Under the pieces are notes generated by a model. It searched no databases, was not told the DNA's origin, and worked only from the letters and a program-made list of their open reading frames with translations. 64,000 nt of DNA from Bradyrhizobium erythrophlei (GTDB taxonomy: Bacteria; Pseudomonadota; Alphaproteobacteria; Rhizobiales; Xanthobacteraceae), in assembly GCF_900129425.1 (NCBI RefSeq), contig NZ_LT670817.1:3472001-3536000 (forward strand), in the 5' to 3' direction. Position 1 is the stretch's first letter; every line of letters starts with the position of its first letter. A program made the position numbers and the translations under genes. Of the stretch, positions 40,792-48,518 are shown piece by piece.

Positions 40792-41165
40792 TGATGGACG
40801 ACCTGATGTTCGCTGTGGTGCTCGCGGGCAGAACCTTGAAGGTTCTCACGATGATCTTCGGCGGCATGGGCGTCATGGTCGGCTTCCTCTTGCTCTGGCG
40901 AGCGGGTGCCATCGTGGCAGAAAAATGTCTCGGGCGCTTCGCGCCAGAAGAGAACACTTCCGAGCCGGCGGCGCCGCAGACCTTCATGGGCTCCACCTCT
41001 CAGGTGACAGTTCACGATTGGCAGCGCTGGTTCGCTTTGATCCCAGTCAAGATCGACGGCCGGCGCAAATGGCTGCGCTTCGTTGAGCGGAGGCTGTTCC
41101 ACACCTACGACTACCTTTGGCGCTGCGACGATCACTTCTGGCAGTACCGCGCCATCGTGAAATGA
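40792..41165 (+). CDS. Membrane protein, 124 aa
   Basis: Start MMDDLMFAVVLAGRTLKVLT with CCGGAG upstream. One or two hydrophobic segments (TMIFGGMGVMVGFLLLWRAG) then a cytoplasmic part ending FVERRLFHTYDYLWRCDDHF. Phage gene of unknown role; first of the rightward block. Confidence 0.6.
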
Positions 41166-41237
41166 GATCGATTTACCCAGAGCCCGGCCTCACTCTTGAA
41201 CGGGGGAGCCGGGTCACCCTTTCAAGCAATCGGAGTC

Positions 41238-41507
41238 ATGGGCGTGGCAGACGAGAAGCTTGTTGACCTCGCCGTCGAGGTCTTCAACGACGAACTGGAT
41301 CACTGGCAAAGGATCGGGGCCCCTTATCCAGGCCAGATGTATCTGCGCCGGATGCCGCTGCTCCACGAGATCGGTCCGGCCGATTACATCCCGGCGGAAG
41401 ACACTGGCGAGATGCACTTGGTGCCGGACGTTTTCGTCCTCGACTTCCTCAAGTCGAAGGCTATGGCGCGCGTGATCGACGAGATCCAGAAGGCGATAGC
41501 GGCATGA
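41238..41507 (+). CDS. Hypothetical phage protein, 89 aa
   Basis: Start MGVADEKLVDLAVEVFNDEL at 41238 (a GTG at 41244 is possible). Compact alpha-beta composition; no family recognised. It precedes the DUF2384-like gene by 9 bases. Confidence 0.5.
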   Translation: MGVADEKLVDLAVEVFNDELDHWQRIGAPYPGQMYLRRMPLLHEIGPADYIPAEDTGEMHLVPDVFVLDFLKSKAMARVIDEIQKAIAA

Positions 41508-41516
41508 TCGGGATGC

Positions 41517-41774
41517 ATGACCAGGCCTGACCCGATCTCGACATCGCCGCTCGCCAAGCAAGCCTTCGACATCATCCAGCATCTCGACAAGCTCGTCGGG
41601 CCCGCCGAGGCCCAGATGTGGATGCTGCGCGGCAACGAGCTGCTCGGCGGCGACAACCCTGTCGCTGCCATCAAGGATCGCCGGCTGCCTGACGTGCGCA
41701 AGGCCGTTCGCGCAGTCGCCATGGAAAAGGGGCTCTTCGCAGAGCCGTTCCTTCCGCCAAGCCAAAGGAAATAG
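41517..41774 (+). CDS. DUF2384-like (Xre/MbcA/ParS toxin-binding type) protein, 85 aa
   Basis: The C-terminal half (MWMLRGNELLGGDNPVAAIK) resembles the domain in antitoxins that reads W-x-x-x-xN-x-LGG-x-xP. No toxin of the RES type is visible next to it, so a toxin-antitoxin role is uncertain. The N-terminus is short and without an obvious HTH. Confidence 0.45.
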   Translation: MTRPDPISTSPLAKQAFDIIQHLDKLVGPAEAQMWMLRGNELLGGDNPVAAIKDRRLPDVRKAVRAVAMEKGLFAEPFLPPSQRK

Positions 41775-41777
41775 CTC

Positions 41778-41960
41778 ATGCGAGCCTACCCGTTTTTTGC
41801 GGTGCTGTACTTCGGCGCCGTGCTCACCGCGCTTGCCGCGTGGGTCACCCACGTCGTCGTCTGCATCAAGTCGGCCTCCTACCTGTTCCTGATCGCCGGA
41901 GCGATCCTGCCGCCGGTCGGCGTGATCCACGGATGGGGCGTGTGGCTGGGGGGCTGGTGA
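41778..41960 (+). CDS. Small two-helix membrane protein, 60 aa
   Basis: MRAYPFFAVLYFGAVLTALA and a second hydrophobic run (SASYLFLIAGAILPPVGVIH). Coupled to the next gene by TGATG. One of three membrane peptides in a row. Confidence 0.55.
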   Translation: MRAYPFFAVLYFGAVLTALAAWVTHVVVCIKSASYLFLIAGAILPPVGVIHGWGVWLGGW

Positions 41961-42109
41961 TGAGCATCGTCTCTGCAATCATCATCGCCGCGGCGCTCTA
42001 TTTCGGCCTGTCTGCGATCGGAGAGGCTATCGACAACGTGGCGGTCGGCATCGAGCAGTTCGGCATCTATCTCGCCTCCATCCTCTCAGAGGAAGAGGAG
42101 GTGGAGTGA
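41960..42109 (+). CDS. Small membrane protein, 49 aa
   Basis: Reads MSIVSAIIIAAALYFGLSAI and ends with an acidic tail (LSEEEEVE). Start overlaps the previous stop, and its stop overlaps the next start. Confidence 0.55.
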   Translation: MSIVSAIIIAAALYFGLSAIGEAIDNVAVGIEQFGIYLASILSEEEEVE

Positions 42110-42210
42110 TGCCGTTCCCGTTCTCAATCTTCCTGTTCAGCTACGTGATCTGGCAGGCGTCGATCGAGCAGGCCTTCGCTCTCACCCCAACCTCCATCTC
42201 TGCGCCCTGA
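42109..42210 (+). CDS. Small membrane peptide, 33 aa
   Basis: Reads MPFPFSIFLFSYVIWQASIE then QAFALTPTSISAP. TGATG overlap with the preceding gene. Too short for a family match. Confidence 0.45.
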   Translation: MPFPFSIFLFSYVIWQASIEQAFALTPTSISAP

Positions 42211-42245
42211 CATCTGTCGTCGGCCGGCGCTGACCAGAGTCAGTC

Positions 42246-42605
42246 ATGAATAAAAGCCGCAGGAAGTTGCCTGATCGCACCCTGCTGCCAAGCACCATCA
42301 AGATCGGCGTCTTCGAATACCAACTCCAACACTGGGATCCCGAAGAGGCCGACGAGAAGGAATGTCTCGGCCTGTGCGACCGCTTCAACTTCATCATCTA
42401 CGTCCGCACCGATCTTCCGGACTCGGCATTCGCTGAAACGCTTGAGCACGAGATCAACCATGCCTGCTGGCATGCCGCAGCGCTGAAGAGCAGGGCGGCT
42501 GAAGAGACGGTCGTGAACCGGTTGACGCCGGTCCTGATCATGGCTCGCCGCGACAATCGGGAAATCTATTCCTGGATCGACCGGGCCATCGCACAAAAGG
42601 AATGA
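42246..42605 (+). CDS. Zincin-type metalloprotein with HExxH, 119 aa
   Basis: LEHEINHACWHAAALKS carries HExxH with a following His, a layout like that of SprT- or ImmA-like minimal zincins. The first half is beta-type (IKIGVFEYQLQHWDPEE). No signal peptide. Phage members of this kind are common and unnamed; substrate unknown. Confidence 0.65.
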   Translation: MNKSRRKLPDRTLLPSTIKIGVFEYQLQHWDPEEADEKECLGLCDRFNFIIYVRTDLPDSAFAETLEHEINHACWHAAALKSRAAEETVVNRLTPVLIMARRDNREIYSWIDRAIAQKE

Positions 42606-42871
42606 CCATGCTCAACGCGATGGTCGCTTCCACCAGGAAGCACGCCGAGGTGATGATCGCCTGGCTGAAACTAAACCCCAAAGAGTGGGAGCCGATCGCC
42701 TACGGGGATCCCGTAGCCAAGCTCTACTCCAACGCAAAACTGATCCGCCCGTGTATCGGTGTCGAACAGGAGCATGTCGACTGGGTGCTTGAAAAGCTCG
42801 TTCCCAATCTCTGCCTTGCTGTGTCGACGGTGCCGGCGCACTGGATGATCCCACAGAGAATGGTTTCCTGA
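42602..42871 (+). CDS. Hypothetical phage protein, 89 aa
   Basis: ATGA overlap with the zincin gene. Reads MTMLNAMVASTRKHAEVMIA; compact, with GVEQEHVDWVLEKLVPNLC. No family recognised. Confidence 0.5.
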   Translation: MTMLNAMVASTRKHAEVMIAWLKLNPKEWEPIAYGDPVAKLYSNAKLIRPCIGVEQEHVDWVLEKLVPNLCLAVSTVPAHWMIPQRMVS

Positions 42872-43074
42872 TGAAGAATGTCCAGCCGACCAACAAGACG
42901 GTCAACAAGTCCTACAACCGGCCCTCCATGCGCCCGGCGCCATCCGTGACGCCCAAGCAGCACCAGCGCGACTGGAGCGATGGCGGGCACGTATCCTACG
43001 TCACCCGGGTCGACGAAGTCCTCCTGGAAGACAAGCACAGGAATCAGCGCCGGGCGAAAGCGGCCGGCCAATAA
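42871..43074 (+). CDS. Small basic hypothetical protein, 67 aa
   Basis: Reads MKNVQPTNKTVNKSYNRPSM; hydrophilic and rich in Asn, Arg, Lys and Pro. One-base overlap with the previous gene. Function unknown. Confidence 0.45.
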   Translation: MKNVQPTNKTVNKSYNRPSMRPAPSVTPKQHQRDWSDGGHVSYVTRVDEVLLEDKHRNQRRAKAAGQ

Positions 43075-43260
43075 CACTCATCCCCGGAGCTGAGTAACAG
43101 GGAGCGGCGGCGCAGTGATGCGATTTTCGCCGACCGACTGACGAGCCCGGCATGTGCGGGGGTTTCCCCTCCTTTACCCCGCACGCCCGAGAACAAATCA
43201 GATGGCGCCCACCTTCTGCAAAACCTCGGGCTTTCAACACGCCAACCAGAGAAGAACCAA

Positions 43261-43524
43261 ATGAAACGTCTCGCTGAACTCCGTCAGCGGGCGCGATTTC
43301 GGTGGCATGCGTTCATCGCCGCTCTCTCCATCTCGATGCCGGTGCTGCTCACCCAGCTCCAGGTCGTCGACCTGAAGCCGATCATCCAGCGATTCGGCAT
43401 CAGCCAGGAGGTCGCAGCGATCATCGTCGCGCTGATCCCGTTCTACATCGCGCTGCTGAAGCCCATGGTCCACTTCGAGGACCAAAACGACTGTAAGGAA
43501 CAGACCTCTAGTGGACAGCCTTAA
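43261..43524 (+). CDS. Holin-like small membrane protein, 87 aa
   Basis: A basic N-terminus (MKRLAELRQRARFRWHAFIA) leads into one hydrophobic segment (ALSISMPVLLTQLQVV) and a second one (QEVAAIIVALIPFYIALLKP), ending with a charged tail. Size and topology suit a class II holin. It overlaps the start of the GH10 enzyme gene, the position an endolysin would hold. Holin function is inferred. Confidence 0.5.
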   Translation: MKRLAELRQRARFRWHAFIAALSISMPVLLTQLQVVDLKPIIQRFGISQEVAAIIVALIPFYIALLKPMVHFEDQNDCKEQTSSGQP

Positions 43525-44551
43525 TGCTACCGCGCTGGCCAACGGAATGATGTTTGGCGCTGCGGCGGCAACGCAGGTCCTCACCGACCCTCAATACGCA
43601 GCTCTCTATCAGCAACACTGCGGCATCATTACCACCGACATCGCGCTCAAGTGGAGCACGGTGCGTCCGACCGCCGACTTCGTCCCGAACTGGGGGCCGG
43701 CTGATCAGCTGATCGCGTGGGCTGAGACCAACGGCATCATGGTCAAGGGCCATAACCTGGCCTGGAACGAGTACAATCCGGCCTGGCTATGGTCGTCGAA
43801 CAGCACAGGCCCCGATTACGGCGTCTTGAATGTCGCAGTCCAGGACGCTCAGCGCTACTTCGATCAGCACGTCACCGAAACGGTCGGTCGATATGCCGGA
43901 CGAATCCCCGTTTGGGACGTCGTCAATGAACCGATTGAGCCGGCTCACGGACGCGCCGACCTTATGCGTTCCAAGACGTGGATGAAGGTCTTTGGACCCG
44001 ACTACGTCGAACGTGCATTCCGTCGAGCGCACGCTGCTGACAGCGATGCCAAGCTGTTCATGAATGAACAGGTACTTGATCGTATGGGTTGCGAGAAGAA
44101 CCGGATCGCGTTCCTCGCCCTGGTCGATCGTCTGCTCGGTCGAGGCGTCCCCATCCACGGTATTGGCTTCGAAAGCCACCTCACGCTCTGGGCCGGTGTC
44201 ACCCACGAAGGTGTCATGTGGCTCCTCGAAGAGTTGCGGAAGCGTGGCCTCGAAGTCCATATCTCCGAACTCGATATCGCCCCGCTTGGGGGCAGCAACA
44301 CGGCATTACCAGTCGCCACGACAGACACTACGCTGATCGATACTCGTGTCGCCGAAACAACCCGCTCCTACCTCAAAGACGTTCTGTCGTTCCCTAACGT
44401 CAAAGCCGTCATTACCTGGGAACTCGCGGACAAATACTCCTGGCTCATCGCACAAGGTCAGAAGCGGCCCTTGCCCTTCGACGACAACTACCAGCCGAAG
44501 TCGATGGCCGCTGAGATCGAGCGGGCTTTCCAGAACCGGAGAGCCGGTTAA
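43511..44551 (+). CDS. Glycoside hydrolase family 10 (endo-beta-1,4-xylanase-like)
   Basis: 346 residues from a GTG start with AAGGAA upstream. GH10 landmarks: GHNLAWN (His near 81), WDVVNEP with the acid/base Glu140, HGIGFESHL, the nucleophile Glu253 in HISELDIAP and TWELADKYSW near the end. The barrel looks complete. There is no signal peptide, unlike secreted xylanases, so release would need lysis. It sits between two holin-like genes where phages keep the endolysin, and no lysozyme or amidase is seen here. It may cut host exopolysaccharide or wall-linked glycan; the substrate is unknown. Confidence 0.9.
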   Translation: MDSLNATALANGMMFGAAAATQVLTDPQYAALYQQHCGIITTDIALKWSTVRPTADFVPNWGPADQLIAWAETNGIMVKGHNLAWNEYNPAWLWSSNSTGPDYGVLNVAVQDAQRYFDQHVTETVGRYAGRIPVWDVVNEPIEPAHGRADLMRSKTWMKVFGPDYVERAFRRAHAADSDAKLFMNEQVLDRMGCEKNRIAFLALVDRLLGRGVPIHGIGFESHLTLWAGVTHEGVMWLLEELRKRGLEVHISELDIAPLGGSNTALPVATTDTTLIDTRVAETTRSYLKDVLSFPNVKAVITWELADKYSWLIAQGQKRPLPFDDNYQPKSMAAEIERAFQNRRAG

Positions 44552-44646
44552 TTCGTCGGTGCCAGCCGATCGTCACCTGAAGACATAGGGGTGGCTGGTT
44601 AAATGGGGCCATGCGCCAAGCCGAGCGCTCACGGACTGTGAGCACA

Positions 44647-44672
44647 GCCCGTCACCGATCTGCGTGACGGGC
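44647..44672. terminator. Hairpin after the GH10 gene
   Basis: GCCCGTCAC (44647-44655) pairs perfectly with GTGACGGGC (44664-44672). No T-run follows, so it may be an mRNA structure before the next gene. Confidence 0.5.
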
Positions 44673-44705
44673 ACCAATTCAACAAACAACAACAGGAAAA
44701 ACCCA

Positions 44706-44996
44706 ATGGCTCTCGCCACTCCCGCCGGAACCCCGATCCCTCTCGCCGCGATGGACACCGATCGTCCAGGCTCGCCGGCTGCTATCGAGGATCTCGCCAT
44801 GGGCGGAAATCAGAACCCCGCAGCGTCTACGAACGGTGTTCCTCTCCCGATCTCCGATCGCGGAACGGCTGACAGCGTGAACCCCGGTGCTTATGCAGCG
44901 GCCCGCGCTCGCCGTGGAATGCATTCGGTCGGTGCGCCGGCTGCTGGCCCTCGCGGCGGCAAGCTGGACACGGTCGGTCCGATCTCATCCAAGTAA
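44706..44996 (+). CDS. Hypothetical Ala/Gly/Pro-rich protein, 96 aa
   Basis: Start MALATPAGTPIPLAAMDTDR at 44706, preceded by an A-rich leader with AACAGG. Probably disordered; ends in RRGMHSVGAPAAGPRGGKLD. Could be a virion decoration or a packaged protein; no evidence for either. A tRNA gene follows 17 bases after its stop. Confidence 0.5.
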   Translation: MALATPAGTPIPLAAMDTDRPGSPAAIEDLAMGGNQNPAASTNGVPLPISDRGTADSVNPGAYAAARARRGMHSVGAPAAGPRGGKLDTVGPISSK

Positions 44997-45012
44997 CCCG
45001 AGGCCCCAAATC

Positions 45013-45087
45013 GCCAGGGTAGCTCAATGGTAGAGCAGCGGAATCATAAATCGCAGGTCGTTGGTTCAACTCCTCCCCCTGGCACCA
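45013..45087 (+). tRNA. tRNA with CAT anticodon (Met or Ile2), T stem imperfect
   Basis: Acceptor GCCAGGG/CCCTGGC pairs fully, D stem GCTC/GAGC is perfect, and the anticodon loop is ATCATAA with CAT. An encoded ACCA end is present. Two of five T-stem pairs and one anticodon-stem pair are mismatched, so it may be weakly functional or decaying. Confidence 0.75.
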
Positions 45088-45182
45088 CCAAAGCCGAAAG
45101 GCGCACGCAAACCCCCACAAGGCGTCCCGACGACTGGTCACTCCGTCGCGTGAAGAAATCGGGCTGGGGAACAAATTCATGC

Positions 45183-45256
45183 ATCGGAGTCCTCCGGCGT
45201 AGGCGCCCGGTCTCCAAAACTGTGGTGCGAGGTTTCGAGTACCTCCTCCGGTGCCA
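45183..45256 (+). tRNA. tRNA-Trp (CCA anticodon)
   Basis: Acceptor ATCGGAG/CTCCGGT pairs with one G-T; T arm GAGGT-TTCGAGT-ACCTC is perfect; anticodon loop is CTCCAAA with CCA; GCCA end encoded. The D arm is short (loop of 6) with one mismatch. The 3' end lies 15 bases before the next start codon. Confidence 0.7.
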
Positions 45257-45271
45257 ACAGAAAGTCCCGTC

Positions 45272-45685
45272 ATGCTCTTCAGTCTACTTTCGCTCATCCC
45301 GGGCCTGGCATCGGGATTTCTGAGCTGGCTCAACACCAAGACCAACGCCGACCTTGAGAAGTTCAAGGCGCAGGTCGGTGCCGACACCTCGATCAACCTG
45401 GCCGACCTTCAGGCCAAGGTCGAGGTCGCCAAGCTCGTCGCCGCCAACCGCAACGCTGACCGCGACCACTGGTTCACTGCCTGGATGGTGCCCGTAGCCT
45501 TCGCCGTCTTCCTGTCCCACGCAGCCGCTGTCGTCTTCGACTCGATGCCGCTGTTCGGACACGCGATCGGCAGCTGGGGCGTTGCTGCGCTGCCGGGCAT
45601 GTACGCCAACATGCAGAACAACATCATCCTGACCGTCTGCGGCGTCTGCGGCGTGTCGGTAATCGGGAAAATCTTCTCGAAATGA
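45272..45685 (+). CDS. Holin-like protein of the three-TM (GTA holin) type
   Basis: Start at ATG 45272 (MLFSLLSLIPGLASGFLSWL); earlier in-frame starts would lie in the tRNA. A hydrophobic start, a helical middle (ADLQAKVEVAKLVAANRNAD) and two further membrane segments (WFTAWMVPVAFAVFLSHAAA, LTVCGVCGVSVIG) match the alphaproteobacterial three-TM holin layout. Likely acts with the GH10 enzyme or an unseen endolysin. Confidence 0.65.
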   Translation: MLFSLLSLIPGLASGFLSWLNTKTNADLEKFKAQVGADTSINLADLQAKVEVAKLVAANRNADRDHWFTAWMVPVAFAVFLSHAAAVVFDSMPLFGHAIGSWGVAALPGMYANMQNNIILTVCGVCGVSVIGKIFSK

Positions 45686-46017
45686 AAACCATCACCGACA
45701 GCACACCTGTCTCTGAGATCATGCAGGCATCACGTCCAATCGTGGTGAAGTTCGAGGCCAAGTGGTGCGCGCCATGCAAGGCGATGACGCCGCTGCTCCT
45801 CGACATCGAGCAGCAGCTCGGCGACAAGGTCGGATTCTATTCGGCCAACGTCGACCACTGCATGCTGATCGCCCAGCGCTACAAGGTTAATCAGATCCCG
45901 GCCCTGTTGGTGATCGACAAAGGCGCTGTGACCGCGATGCGGACCGGCGCCGCGTCCAAGGCCGAGTTACTGCAATGGATCAAACAGGCGATCCCCGAGT
46001 TTGGGGATCAGGCGTAA
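45682..46017 (+). CDS. Thioredoxin
   Basis: 111 residues with the active site AKWCAPCKAMTPLL and the cis-Pro loop QIPALLVIDKG. ATGA overlap with the holin-like gene. Phage thioredoxins may assist replication enzymes or fold virion proteins; here its place by lysis and packaging genes does not decide between these. Confidence 0.9.
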   Translation: MKTITDSTPVSEIMQASRPIVVKFEAKWCAPCKAMTPLLLDIEQQLGDKVGFYSANVDHCMLIAQRYKVNQIPALLVIDKGAVTAMRTGAASKAELLQWIKQAIPEFGDQA

Positions 46018-46043
46018 TCGGGTTCACGGTCGACTTCGACACG

Positions 46044-46235
46044 ATGAACATCATCTACGAGGGCGGTTTCCACGCACCGATCGTCGAAATGTACGATCGC
46101 TTCGAAATGGAAACCGACGACCCGAATGAAGCCGAGATGCTGCTCGTCGCTTTCCCGCCGGACGGATTGATAGCGTGCATCCTGGTCGAGAATCTCTACG
46201 ACCGGGCAGTCTCAATCCCCGAACACCCACATTAG
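46044..46235 (+). CDS. Small acidic hypothetical protein, 63 aa
   Basis: Reads MNIIYEGGFHAPIVEMYDRF; acidic with several Met. The start lacks a clear ribosome-binding site, and the frame is open upstream into the thioredoxin gene, so a start a few codons earlier is possible. Confidence 0.45.
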   Translation: MNIIYEGGFHAPIVEMYDRFEMETDDPNEAEMLLVAFPPDGLIACILVENLYDRAVSIPEHPH

Positions 46236-46269
46236 CCCTCAAGGGCTCAGTCCCAAAAAGAAGAAGAAC

Positions 46270-46815
46270 ATGACTGATCTCCCGAAACGTCGCCGCGGGC
46301 GGCCGACGAAGGAGGAGGCTGCCGCACGCGAGGCCGCAGCCAAAGCCGTCGCCGAGAAGGAAGCAGAGGAGGGGGCGTTCCTCGACGAACTTCTTTCCCG
46401 CCCCATTGGGCTTCGCAGGACGAAACTCCAACCTGATGAGGATACGCTTCGTGCTCTGGCTGAAATCGCACGTCTTTTCGGCACACAAGAAGAGGCAGCC
46501 GCAATCCTCGGCGTAAGCCCTCGAACCATCTCCAACTTCTTCAACGACTATCCCGAGACCCGAGAGGTCTGGGAAGACGGTTTGATGCACGCGAAGGTCT
46601 CCCTTCGCCGCAAGCAGTTGGCGCTGGCCGACAAGAACGCGCCCGCCGCGATCTTCCTCGGAAAGAACTACCTCGCCCAGAAGGACGAGAACCACACCAA
46701 CCTCAATGTCCGCAAGGAAGCGACGGAGATGTCCGAAGCCGAGCTGCTTGAACTCGCCAGCCGAGCCAAGAAGCCAGCCAAGCAGGACGATGAGAAGAAA
46801 CAAAGCGTCCACTGA
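46270..46815 (+). CDS. terS: Terminase small subunit-like protein
   Basis: 181 residues. AT-hook-like KRRRGRPTK near the N-terminus, an acidic helix, then a helix-turn-helix (TQEEAAAILGVSPRTISNFF) and ALADKNAPAAIFLGKNYLAQ, a segment often seen in small terminases. It would recognise the packaging site and load the large subunit. The large subunit gene is about 4 kb downstream, with other genes between. Confidence 0.7.
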   Translation: MTDLPKRRRGRPTKEEAAAREAAAKAVAEKEAEEGAFLDELLSRPIGLRRTKLQPDEDTLRALAEIARLFGTQEEAAAILGVSPRTISNFFNDYPETREVWEDGLMHAKVSLRRKQLALADKNAPAAIFLGKNYLAQKDENHTNLNVRKEATEMSEAELLELASRAKKPAKQDDEKKQSVH

Positions 46816-46817
46816 CC

Positions 46818-47807
46818 ATGTACCACCGACGTCCATCACACGTGTCGGCGGATGGACGTCGACAACGCCGCGAACTCCTGGAGCGACGTCAGAGACCGGC
46901 TGACGACAGTTTCTCCCCGAGCATCGCGACGCCACCGGAAGAAGAGCCGGCTGATTTTCCCGAGCGGGAAGATCTGGCCGAAAAGGTCGAGCCATCGGTA
47001 CCCGATTTACCGATCGGAAAACCTGTGCCCGCCGAGCCGGCGCTTCCTCCACCAAAGCCCACGAAAGACGACCCGCGACCACCGAGTCTGGTCGCACCAA
47101 AGGAGATGACTATGCCATTTGTTCCCAATCAACCGACCGTCGTGATCGTCGGTGCCGACAAGGGCGGCGTCGGCAAGACCACGCTGTCTCGAGTTATCCT
47201 CGACTACTTCGCCGCGCAGGGCATGACCACCCGCGCGTTCGACACCGAAAGCCCGAAGGGCGACCTGATCCGCTTCTTCCCATCGATCACCGAGGTCGTG
47301 AACCTTCGTGACTCGGACGACCAGGTGAAGGTGTTCGACTCCATCAGCAACGCCTCGATCACCCTGATCGACATCCGCGCCGGTCTTCTGACCGAGACGC
47401 TGAACCTGCTGAGCGAGATCGGCTTCCTCGACATGGTCAAGGAAGGCAAGGTCAACACCGCGGTCATGCACGTGATCGGCTCGACGCTGGCCTCGTTCGG
47501 CGAGATCGAGCAGACCTCGCAGATCCTGACCGGCGCGAAGCACTGCATCGTGCTCAACCGCAACAACTCGGCCGAGTTCTTCAAGGGCATCGACGATGTT
47601 GCCCGCCAGGCGCTCAGCCTCGGCACCTCTGTGATCGATGTTCCGATGCTCGATCCGCGTGCCATGGAGCACGTCGATTCGGCTTCCGTGCCGTTCGGCG
47701 ATTTCGAGAAGGATCCCAAGTACTCCTTCGTGATGCGCGGCAAGGTCCGGCACTGGGAGAAGCAGGTCTTCACCCAGCTCGACGCGGCCCAGTTCAACAT
47801 CCACTAA
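46818..47807 (+). CDS. ParA/MinD-like ATPase
   Basis: Deviant Walker A GADKGGVGKTTLSRVI near residue 112, FDTESPKGD as the switch I region, LIDIRAG as Walker B-like. The first 95 residues are Pro/Glu-rich and probably disordered; a strong AAAGGAG site before an internal ATG (47111, MPFVPNQPTVVIVGADK) suggests a second, short form. Similar KGGVGKT proteins occur on alphaproteobacterial plasmids and phages. No ParB is seen nearby. Possible role in partition or in positioning virion assembly. Confidence 0.8.
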   Translation: MYHRRPSHVSADGRRQRRELLERRQRPADDSFSPSIATPPEEEPADFPEREDLAEKVEPSVPDLPIGKPVPAEPALPPPKPTKDDPRPPSLVAPKEMTMPFVPNQPTVVIVGADKGGVGKTTLSRVILDYFAAQGMTTRAFDTESPKGDLIRFFPSITEVVNLRDSDDQVKVFDSISNASITLIDIRAGLLTETLNLLSEIGFLDMVKEGKVNTAVMHVIGSTLASFGEIEQTSQILTGAKHCIVLNRNNSAEFFKGIDDVARQALSLGTSVIDVPMLDPRAMEHVDSASVPFGDFEKDPKYSFVMRGKVRHWEKQVFTQLDAAQFNIH

Positions 47808-47828
47808 CCAAACAACCGAGGTGCTGCA

Positions 47829-48422
47829 GTGTCTTTTGCAGATGAGTTCAACGTTCGGCAGATGCTGCAGCAGCTCTTCGAATCCCACCAGCGTCACAGC
47901 CTGATGGGACATGATCGCCTGACGGCGATCGAAAACCACCTCAACCAACTGAAGGAACTATTCATGGCTCTCACCCCCGAAGTCCAGGCTCTTGTCGACC
48001 AGGACGCACTGCTCAAGTCGTCCGTGGATTCGATGAAGGCGAAGCTGGACCAGGTGTCGGCCCAGGTCTCCGATCTGCAGGCGAAGCTGGACGCTGCTCC
48101 GGCCGCCGGTATCTCGGCTGAAGACCTGGCCGCCATCAAGTCGGTTACCTCCGACATCTCCGCGACTGTCGCGGAAGCACAGGCTGCGGTTGCCCCGCCC
48201 GCCGCGCCGGCTCCTGCTGCCCCGGTTGCCGATGCTCCGGCTCCGGCTGCCGATGCTCCGGTTGCTGACGCCCCGGCGCCCGCCGCCGATGCGCCTGCTG
48301 CCGACGCGCCTGCTGCCGACGCTCCGGCTCCGGCCGCGGATGCTCCCGCTGCCCCGGCTGCGGATGCGCCCGCTGCTGACGCTCCGGCTGCTCCGGCCGC
48401 CGACGCGCCCGCCGCGCAGTAA
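47829..48422 (+). CDS. Coiled-coil protein with Pro-Ala-Asp repeat tail
   Basis: GTG start at 47829; an ATG at 47964 (MALTPEVQALVDQDALLKSS) could give a shorter form. The middle is a coiled coil (SVDSMKAKLDQVSAQVSDLQ). The last 75 residues repeat APAADAP-type units. Such tails act as flexible spacers. Probably a virion or host-surface protein. A strong terminator follows. Confidence 0.6.
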   Translation: MSFADEFNVRQMLQQLFESHQRHSLMGHDRLTAIENHLNQLKELFMALTPEVQALVDQDALLKSSVDSMKAKLDQVSAQVSDLQAKLDAAPAAGISAEDLAAIKSVTSDISATVAEAQAAVAPPAAPAPAAPVADAPAPAADAPVADAPAPAADAPAADAPAADAPAPAADAPAAPAADAPAADAPAAPAADAPAAQ

Positions 48423-48435
48423 GCGATGCTTACGG

Positions 48436-48465
48436 ACCCCCATCAAAAGGTGGGGGTCTTTTTCT
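48436..48465 (+). terminator. Rho-independent terminator
   Basis: GACCCCCA (48436-48443) pairs with TGGGGGTC (48452-48459), then TTTTTCTT. Confidence 0.9.
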
Positions 48466-48518
48466 TCGTTTGAGGCCCATCCCTCCCAACAAAAACAAAG
48501 AACAGGAACAAGGCCAAA

